From an uncultured Clostridia bacterium (GTDB lineage: Bacteria > Bacillota > Clostridia > Christensenellales > UBA1242): a stretch of 54,160 nucleotides of DNA. The position numbers and the translations under genes are program-made. The notes beneath the pieces are model-generated. The model did not search any database and was not told where the DNA came from. It was given only the letters and a program-made list of their open reading frames with translations. Where the stretch lies: the NCBI GenBank assembly GCA_944383315.1, contig CALWPB010000006.1, positions 1 to 54,160 on the forward strand, in the 5' to 3' direction. Position 1 is the stretch's first letter. Each line of letters opens with the position of its first letter. Positions 48,675 through 54,160 of the stretch are shown piece after piece.

Positions 48675-50579
48675 TTAATCCTCCTTGGTTTTTCGCTTAT
48701 GTACGGCAGAACGTCTTGCCGAATATTCTATATTTACTTTGTCAATTTCGCGTCTAATATCTTCGAGTTTACGCGTAAGGTCGATGACCTCCTGCATTTT
48801 TGCGTTGCGGATTTCTTTATCGCTTGCAACTGCACACTGGGTCTGCGCCTTGTCTTTCTCTAACCGAACCGCGCGTTCTTTATTTTTAAGAATACAACTC
48901 CGCATAGTCAGTTCGGGGCACGGGTCGGGCAAAAATTCGTAGCGCACAGTTTCCTGTAATAGTGGTGTAGACTTGTCCACTTCCATATAACTATATAGCC
49001 CGCTCACGTTTGGCACGTGTCCACTAGTCCTAGCAAGATTGATATAATCATAGGCTTGCGCAAGCCCTGCATCGGTAAAATACAGTCCGCCTATATCGAC
49101 ATCGTGCGCATAATTTTTGCTATACAACACACTAGCAAGGATAAACATATCGGCTAGTATGTATCCGTCCTTATGCTCCGCTCGAACAGGCTCTTGGATA
49201 GTAGTAAGTTCTTCTTCTCGCTCATAGTATGGTTTTGCATTGTCATCAATGCTGTTTAAATCCATTCGCAACTTGTCTATTGGAATTGTACTATAACGGT
49301 GAACAATAGGCAAATATGCTTCTTGCTCGCTTTGGCTATCAAGTGCTTTGATTACCACCAAACTTTCGTGCACAAACCGTGCTCTGCCGCTTGGCTCATT
49401 CAAATCAAATTGTTCCGCTAAAACATCAATTTTATACTTGATACCTTCCGTTGCTTCGTCAAGCAACTTATTTAACGCGTCTGCGCCATAAGTATGTAAA
49501 AACTCGTCAGGGTCTTTGCCGTTAGGGAGTCTAGCGACACGAACATTCAACCCTTGACTACGCAGCACATCAATACCGCGCATTGTTGCCTTGCGCCCTG
49601 CCTCATCACCGTCTAGCAGTAAAATTATATTATCACTAAACTGCTTTAATTTTCTTGCGTGCATTGGCGTCAACGCAGTGCCGAGCCCCGCTACCGTGTT
49701 GGTAAAGCCGAATTGATGCATTGTAATTACGTCAATTTGTCCTTCTACCACGATAATATTTTCGAGTCCGTCAAGTTGCGAACCCGCGGCGCGCTGTTGC
49801 TCGCGCAATTTTTTTAGCAGATTAATACCAAATACAACTTCGCTTTTGTTGAAAACAGGGGTTGCGGTCGTATTTTTATACTTTGCGGTGTTATCTCTGC
49901 TATCAAGCAGACGCGCCGAGAACCCGATGACGTCCCCGTCCTTGTTGATAAGTGGAAAGATAAGTCGCCTGCCATACGGGTCAAAAGTTCGCCCGTCAAC
50001 CGTACTTGCAAGCCCCGCTTTGCGTAGAATTTCTAGCGAATATCCTTTTTCACGCAGATAGTTGAGTAGTCCGTCATAATTTAGGGAACAACCTATACCA
50101 AACCGCACTATTGATTCTCTCGAAATTTGCCGCTTTTCAAGATAAGCACGTGCAGCAGCGGCTTGAGAATTATCCGTATATAAATTTTTGAAATAATACC
50201 GCGCTGCGTCTTTTAATGCGCCTAAAATTTGTGTACGCTCTTGTTTTTTGCGCGAAATTTCTTGCGCATCGGTATCTTTGAGTTCGGGCATCGGCATATT
50301 AGCCATATTTGCCAGCCGCTCAACCGCTTCTACAAAGCCAATATTTTCATACTTGCTGATAAACTGAATCACATCGCCGCTTGCTTTACAACCAAAGCAA
50401 TAATAACTTTGGCTCTCGGGATAGACAAAAAATGACGGGGTTTTCTCGTGGTGGAAAGGACAACAACCCACCCATTCGCGCCCATTTCGCTTTAATGCCA
50501 TATAGCGCGAAATAATGTCTATAATGTCGCAACGGCTCTTTAATTCGTCTAGCCACTCGGGCGTAAACAAAAGAGGCAT
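48675..50579 (-). CDS. dnaG: DNA primase DnaG
   Basis: 634 aa. N-terminal zinc finger ([20 protein letters not shown], then YCFGC), then the RNA polymerase core with the TOPRIM domain: [18 protein letters not shown] and [20 protein letters not shown]. The C-terminal helicase-binding region is less conserved and ends in a Lys/Glu coiled coil. It makes RNA primers for replication. The ATG at 50579 has AAGGAG upstream; the frame extends 35 codons further without one. First gene of the dnaG-rpoD-trmK-zinc-ribbon operon. Confidence 0.95.
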   Translation of the reverse strand: MPLLFTPEWLDELKSRCDIIDIISRYMALKRNGREWVGCCPFHHEKTPSFFVYPESQSYYCFGCKASGDVIQFISKYENIGFVEAVERLANMANMPMPELKDTDAQEISRKKQERTQILGALKDAARYYFKNLYTDNSQAAAARAYLEKRQISRESIVRFGIGCSLNYDGLLNYLREKGYSLEILRKAGLASTVDGRTFDPYGRRLIFPLINKDGDVIGFSARLLDSRDNTAKYKNTTATPVFNKSEVVFGINLLKKLREQQRAAGSQLDGLENIIVVEGQIDVITMHQFGFTNTVAGLGTALTPMHARKLKQFSDNIILLLDGDEAGRKATMRGIDVLRSQGLNVRVARLPNGKDPDEFLHTYGADALNKLLDEATEGIKYKIDVLAEQFDLNEPSGRARFVHESLVVIKALDSQSEQEAYLPIVHRYSTIPIDKLRMDLNSIDDNAKPYYEREEELTTIQEPVRAEHKDGYILADMFILASVLYSKNYAHDVDIGGLYFTDAGLAQAYDYINLARTSGHVPNVSGLYSYMEVDKSTPLLQETVRYEFLPDPCPELTMRSCILKNKERAVRLEKDKAQTQCAVASDKEIRNAKMQEVIDLTRKLEDIRREIDKVNIEYSARRSAVHKRKTKED

Positions 50580-50723
50580 AGTTACTCCTTTTAAGAAAAG
50601 TACAAACAGTCCCGCCCCTACCCTACACAAGCGGAACTGAAAAATAAAAAAGCATTTGTTATATATTATATACGCAAACGCCATCGCATTTCCCTTTAAA
50701 ATTTTAGAAAAAAATAAAAAACT

Positions 50724-51851
50724 TTAATGATTTATTTGTTGTATGCAATAGTTTTTTGCTTTATCAATGTTGTTTTTGTAATCTTCAATATTTTGTGGTA
50801 TTTTTACATCGGCTCGCAGAGGTTCGGTTTGGTCGTATTGCGTCATATGATTTACTGCCTTGCACCACTCACGAGATACAAAATAATTTATTCCATAATC
50901 TGTTGTTTTTTGCGGTTTATTCATTGCGAAAAACTGCGCGGGCTGTCCTCCATCTTCGCCCACGAGAATAAAGCCTTTTTCTTTTAAATCGGAAGCCATA
51001 AGTATAGACGAAGATTGCGAATCGTTATTAATCAAGCAAAAGCCCGAAATTCCTAAATCTTGTACCGCTTGTGTTATTTGTCCAAACACTCTAAAATACG
51101 GTGTACCGCCCGTATTATCTCGCAAATCAACAATCAAAGGCTTACCTGATTTTAATTTTTCTACAACTTTTTTATTAAAATTTGCGATATTTTTATCCAT
51201 TTTAATAAGTTTTAGGTTATTAAAAGTACGTATTACAAATTCAAAATGATTTGCAAACTCATTAAATTCGTAAGCATTGTTATTTTCTTTTATTAAACTA
51301 TCGTTTTCGTTCAAAATCAAAGGCTCTATCGCCTTTTCTATAATTTGTCCGTTTTGTTCCAAAGTAATTGAAGTTGCATTTTCCCTAATATTAATAACTT
51401 TTATAATTTTTAACATATCAGGATAACCTAAATACGAACACAGACGGCTAAACTTCCCTTCCACCATTTCGGCTACAATTATAGACAAAAACTTCTTTTC
51501 AATATCAGCAATAGCAACACCATTTATTGCCACTAACTTAGAAAAAAGCAAATTTTCATCTAAACCACGAGTGCTTAAATTTGTGATATAATAATTGCCT
51601 TCAAAACGTTTAATTTTGTACGGGTAAACTTCGGGTTGGGCTACTGTAATTCGCGGAAAAGTGTGCATATCACCTAGTTTAGCATTTAATTTCAACATTT
51701 GGTAATTTTTATCATACACATCAAGACTAGACCAAATAGGCTCTAATTCGTTTACTTCGCGCCAAAACTTTTCTTTTGAATAACGAGCATAAATATTTGG
51801 ATGCTTAGAATCAATTTGCTTAAATAAATCAAAAAGTGCCTTAAATTCCAT
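50724..51851 (-). CDS. S41 family (C-terminal-processing type) peptidase-like protein
   Basis: 375 aa. The S41 core is visible: LIVDLRDNTGGTPYFRVFGQ (usual DLRxNxGG) and GFCLINNDSQSSSILMASDL (nucleophile Ser in the SxSxxx motif), followed by KGFILVGEDGGQPAQFFA. There is no signal peptide or PDZ domain that I can see; the N-terminal 150 residues are unassigned. The position of the catalytic Lys is unclear. Cytoplasmic or membrane-associated processing protease, or an inactive relative. GGGAGA precedes the ATG. Single gene. Confidence 0.7.
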   Translation of the reverse strand: MEFKALFDLFKQIDSKHPNIYARYSKEKFWREVNELEPIWSSLDVYDKNYQMLKLNAKLGDMHTFPRITVAQPEVYPYKIKRFEGNYYITNLSTRGLDENLLFSKLVAINGVAIADIEKKFLSIIVAEMVEGKFSRLCSYLGYPDMLKIIKVINIRENATSITLEQNGQIIEKAIEPLILNENDSLIKENNNAYEFNEFANHFEFVIRTFNNLKLIKMDKNIANFNKKVVEKLKSGKPLIVDLRDNTGGTPYFRVFGQITQAVQDLGISGFCLINNDSQSSSILMASDLKEKGFILVGEDGGQPAQFFAMNKPQKTTDYGINYFVSREWCKAVNHMTQYDQTEPLRADVKIPQNIEDYKNNIDKAKNYCIQQINH

Positions 51852-51995
51852 AAATTCTCCCACAAAAATTTTAGAATATTATATCATAATTATTAGTTAT
51901 TAACAAACACATTATTTTGTTCCTAACCTTTTTCTAACTTAATTATCTAGTAGGCAGGACAAAAAAATAGGCGGTTAATTAATTTGCAAATTAAA

Positions 51996-52025
51996 AAATA
52001 GTGGTAAAATTAATTCCCACTATCC
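51996..52025 (-). terminator. Terminator of the 52070 gene
   Basis: ATAGTGG (51997-52003) and CCACTAT (52017-52023). On the minus strand a T run follows. Confidence 0.6.
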
Positions 52026-52069
52026 TTTTTGCTAGTTTTTATGTATAGAAGCCTTTGTTACAAAGTTTT

Positions 52070-52951
52070 TTATTGCTGTAATTCGGGAGTGCGGTCGGCT
52101 TGGAGTGTGTTTAGACGTTCGGCGACTTGTTTTGCGATGTGGCGCATTGCAATAGTGCGGGGGTGATTTGCTGGTATGCTCGGCACTTTGTAGTTACTAT
52201 ACAATTTATACTGAGGTGGAAAACCGCGCAAAATTTGTTGTGTTTCCTTATTTAACGGCAAATGCAAAAATGGTTTGTTATGCGTGCGATTAAGGTCAAA
52301 AATTGCATTATACTCGCGCCCATCTGCAATGGAAATAAAACTATAACTTCCCAAATCCCAAATATAGTTCATTGCTTTTTCATCAACATTTTCATAAACT
52401 GTTAGATTGGGAAATTCTTTTTCTGTATGTGTTATATTATAACGTGTGGGGCAAACGTGATAAGGAGTATTGAGTAAAGTTATCGTATCGGCAATATTAG
52501 GCATATTTAACAAAGCCTCTGCTTGCACTACCCCGTATGCTTCACGTGGCCAAATTTTATCTGTGCCCTGCCTTATAAGAAAACGTATAGGCAACCAAGT
52601 ATAATTTGTAGTTTCTGTAAGTTTGTATGCTATATCTTTTGTAAGCATTTTTGTATCGAAACGGCAAGCCTCATAAATCTGTGCTTCCAGTTTGGCACGC
52701 TCGCAAAGTATGCTCGCTTCATTTTTATTTAAATTTTCGGCTTGCATACCAAATTTATGTAATTCAACTGCTAGATTTTCACGCACTTGTTCGCGTGTGA
52801 TAGTACCAGCAATTTGGTCTGCATAAATTTTATGCAGCACCGTATCTAAATTTTCTTTTTGACGAACTTGAGCAACTTGCAGTTGCTTTTGTCCAATTTC
52901 GTATTGTTTTAATTTTGAAAAATGTTGTTTGATAGTGTCAAAATCTCCCAT
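52070..52951 (-). CDS. Hypothetical protein (293 aa)
   Basis: I do not recognise this protein. The N-terminal ~95 residues are a charged coiled coil (IGQKQLQVAQVRQKENLDTV). The rest is mixed alpha/beta, with IRQGTDKIWPREAYGVVQAE, PYHVCPTRYNITHTEKEFPN and GREYNAIFDLNRTHNKPFLH. No signal peptide and no transmembrane helix. GAGG lies 7 bases before the ATG. It stands alone with its own terminator. Composition is like its neighbours. Confidence 0.6.
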   Translation of the reverse strand: MGDFDTIKQHFSKLKQYEIGQKQLQVAQVRQKENLDTVLHKIYADQIAGTITREQVRENLAVELHKFGMQAENLNKNEASILCERAKLEAQIYEACRFDTKMLTKDIAYKLTETTNYTWLPIRFLIRQGTDKIWPREAYGVVQAEALLNMPNIADTITLLNTPYHVCPTRYNITHTEKEFPNLTVYENVDEKAMNYIWDLGSYSFISIADGREYNAIFDLNRTHNKPFLHLPLNKETQQILRGFPPQYKLYSNYKVPSIPANHPRTIAMRHIAKQVAERLNTLQADRTPELQQ

Positions 52952-53388
52952 TCAAACCTCTTTACAAACCAAAGTAGGTCATAATTTTATCACAAAAAAC
53001 TACAAATTGCAACAAATTTTACCCTTTCCATTATATGCAAATAAATAAAGCAAGTTAACTTAATGTTAATAATTTTCAAAAAAGGGAATTATACAATAAA
53101 AAAACAAAAAGCGCAGAGGGCATACGCGCTTTTTGCCGTTACAATAAAAAACTTTTGGATAAGCACAACCTTTCGTGCTTACCTTTTCATTATATCATTA
53201 TTTATTTCTATTTACAACTATTTTTTATAATTTTAACAAAATAAACAATTAATCACATTTTGTCCATTGAAAACTTTTCACAAAAAAATTAAATTATCAA
53301 CAATTTACTTATTTAATCTCACTAAATCAAACTTTTTCATTTATTTAATCCATATTTTATTATTATTTTTTCTAAATTTATTATCATT
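52952..53388. other. AT-rich gap with the terminator of the HNH gene
   Basis: About 440 bp without a gene. 53106-53134 (AAAAAGCGC and GCGCTTTTT) is a terminator for the minus-strand HNH gene. TAAGCAC and GTGCTTA near 53160-53181 form a second hairpin. The rest is A/T runs. Confidence 0.6.
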
Positions 53389-53700
53389 TTATACATCTTG
53401 AACTATATTATAAGATTTGCCGCGATTGCTGGTTTTTTCCGCTTTAAAATGCTTATTATTGGCTACCCAATGCGGAAATTTGTCGGCTTTTTCTTGATTT
53501 GTTTCCCAGTTGCACAACACAATATTATCTATAGTATCAGTCCCGCCTTTAGCAAGCGGTCTTATGTGGTCCATTGTTGGTTCATAACTGCTATTTTTGT
53601 TGCCACAAGCCGATTTCATCATCTTTCTGCCAGCATAATCAAAAACTTCAGCCTTTTTTCCATAACGTTTTTCCCAAATTTCTATTACGTTGTATTTCAT
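53389..53700 (-). CDS. HNH endonuclease
   Basis: 103 aa. The HNH motif is PTMDHIRPLAKGGTDTIDNI followed by VLCNWETNQEKADKFP: Asp-His of the first strand, the Asn, and a late N..K in the ELxCxxCN-like position. The N-terminal 30 residues (MKYNVIEIWEKRYGKKAEVF) form the usual lead. It should nick or cut DNA using a beta-beta-alpha-metal fold. The ATG at 53700 has GGAG just upstream. Alone, with hairpins behind it. It may be a homing or restriction-type nuclease; context does not decide. Confidence 0.8.
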   Translation of the reverse strand: MKYNVIEIWEKRYGKKAEVFDYAGRKMMKSACGNKNSSYEPTMDHIRPLAKGGTDTIDNIVLCNWETNQEKADKFPHWVANNKHFKAEKTSNRGKSYNIVQDV

Positions 53701-53826
53701 ATTACTCCATTCAATCAAAATTTACTAAAATTAATAAAAAATGCTTTAATTTTCGATTTTTTAAGCATTTTTCGTTATTTTTTTTAATATTTTTCGTTTT
53801 TTAATATTTTGTATAAAAATACCCTT

Positions 53827-54160
53827 TTATTTCTTTGCTGCTTTTGTTTCGGTAGGCACTTTTGCCTGCTCTTTTTCGCGTGGTTTTTGCGATTTGGTAG
53901 GCTCGGGGATAGTGAACGCTTCTTTCATACTAGCGAGCAAGCCCGCCACGTTTGCGATATCGGTAGGCACAATCAACTTTGTACTTTCTCCGTCTGCCAC
54001 CTGCGCAAGCGCTTCGTACCCTTTGAGCGTCAAATAGGCTTGGTCTGGGTGTGCATCCACAATCAACTTGATTGCGTCTGCCATACCTTCGGCTTCCTTA
54101 ATTTGAGCGATGCGCTTTGCTTCGGCGCGCAAAATTTCGGCTTCCTTTTCACCTTCTGCC
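53827..54160 (-). CDS. SPFH/band-7 domain protein, C-terminal part (5' end outside window)
   Basis: The frame stays open to the right edge. The visible part is the C-terminal region of a stomatin/prohibitin-like protein: an Ala/Glu-rich coiled coil (EGEKEAEILRAEAKRIAQIK, EAEGMADAIKLIVDAHPDQA), then YLTLKGYEALAQVADGESTK and LIVPTDIANVAGLLASMKEA, the usual QmcA/stomatin close, and a Lys/Pro-rich tail. Such proteins form membrane microdomain scaffolds and protect proteases. Only the 3' end is in the window, so the family subgroup cannot be settled. Confidence 0.8.
   Translation of the reverse strand, partial: AEGEKEAEILRAEAKRIAQIKEAEGMADAIKLIVDAHPDQAYLTLKGYEALAQVADGESTKLIVPTDIANVAGLLASMKEAFTIPEPTKSQKPREKEQAKVPTETKAAKK

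Overview
The window comes from an AT-rich, low-GC, Gram-positive-type anaerobe, most likely an uncultured member of the Clostridia. The evidence is the dnaG-rpoD(sigA)-trmK-zinc-ribbon operon, the yabP-yabQ-divIC cluster plus yyaC (spore-related genes), sepF-lspA-rluD, lipoproteins with Gram-positive lipoboxes, AGGAGG-type ribosome sites, and a minimal two-gene Fe-S assembly pair (SufC/SufB, the SMS type). The left end starts inside a serine recombinase and the right end stops inside an SPFH/band-7 protein. I found no rRNA operon, complete tRNA or CRISPR array.

Layout. 1-1640: the 3' end of a large serine recombinase, a hairpin-rich stretch between two identical 35-bp terminator repeats, and a lipoprotein. 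1940-5000: a pyruvate kinase without its C-terminal domain, a 46-aa ORF and an M18 aminopeptidase. 5142-14565: accessory zone with a 1295-aa helicase-nuclease, a Fic enzyme under a palindromic-operator promoter, smsCB (sufCB) from a leaderless-looking promoter, an orphan AAA ATPase, two XRE regulators and a possible SLOG protein. 14664-16625: dUTPase, Sel1-repeat protein and dCMP deaminase. 16799-21760: fold-back elements, a lipoprotein, a surface repeat protein with an in-frame stop, and two XRE regulators, one preceded by a helically phased array of TTCCCTAATA boxes. 22666-23769: dnaN. 24008-27831: a tight four-gene operon of two different radical SAM enzymes, an ATP-grasp ligase and a nitroreductase. 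I do not recognise this pathway and it is the best candidate here for an undescribed system. 28082-34034: sporulation, division and membrane genes. 34243-42768: an amino-acid-dehydrogenase-like protein, gltX, membrane proteins, a nucleotide-sugar-epimerase-like protein coupled to a flavodoxin/ferredoxin, and a small ferritin-like protein. 42984-50579: tex with a duplicated 3' fragment beside it, fold-back repeats, and the dnaG macromolecular-synthesis operon. 50724-54160: an S41 protease, an unknown protein, an HNH nuclease and the SPFH protein.

Themes. Intergenic spaces are unusually rich in long, multi-arm inverted repeats of at least four sequence families, mostly at operon ends. Genes and regulators show signs of recent decay or duplication: the tex 3' fragment, an XRE C-terminal remnant at 35391-35510, and a nonsense codon in the surface protein. 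Several promoters (pyk, sufC) place the -10 box so close to the start codon that the transcript should be leaderless. All family assignments come from reading motifs; no database search was run.
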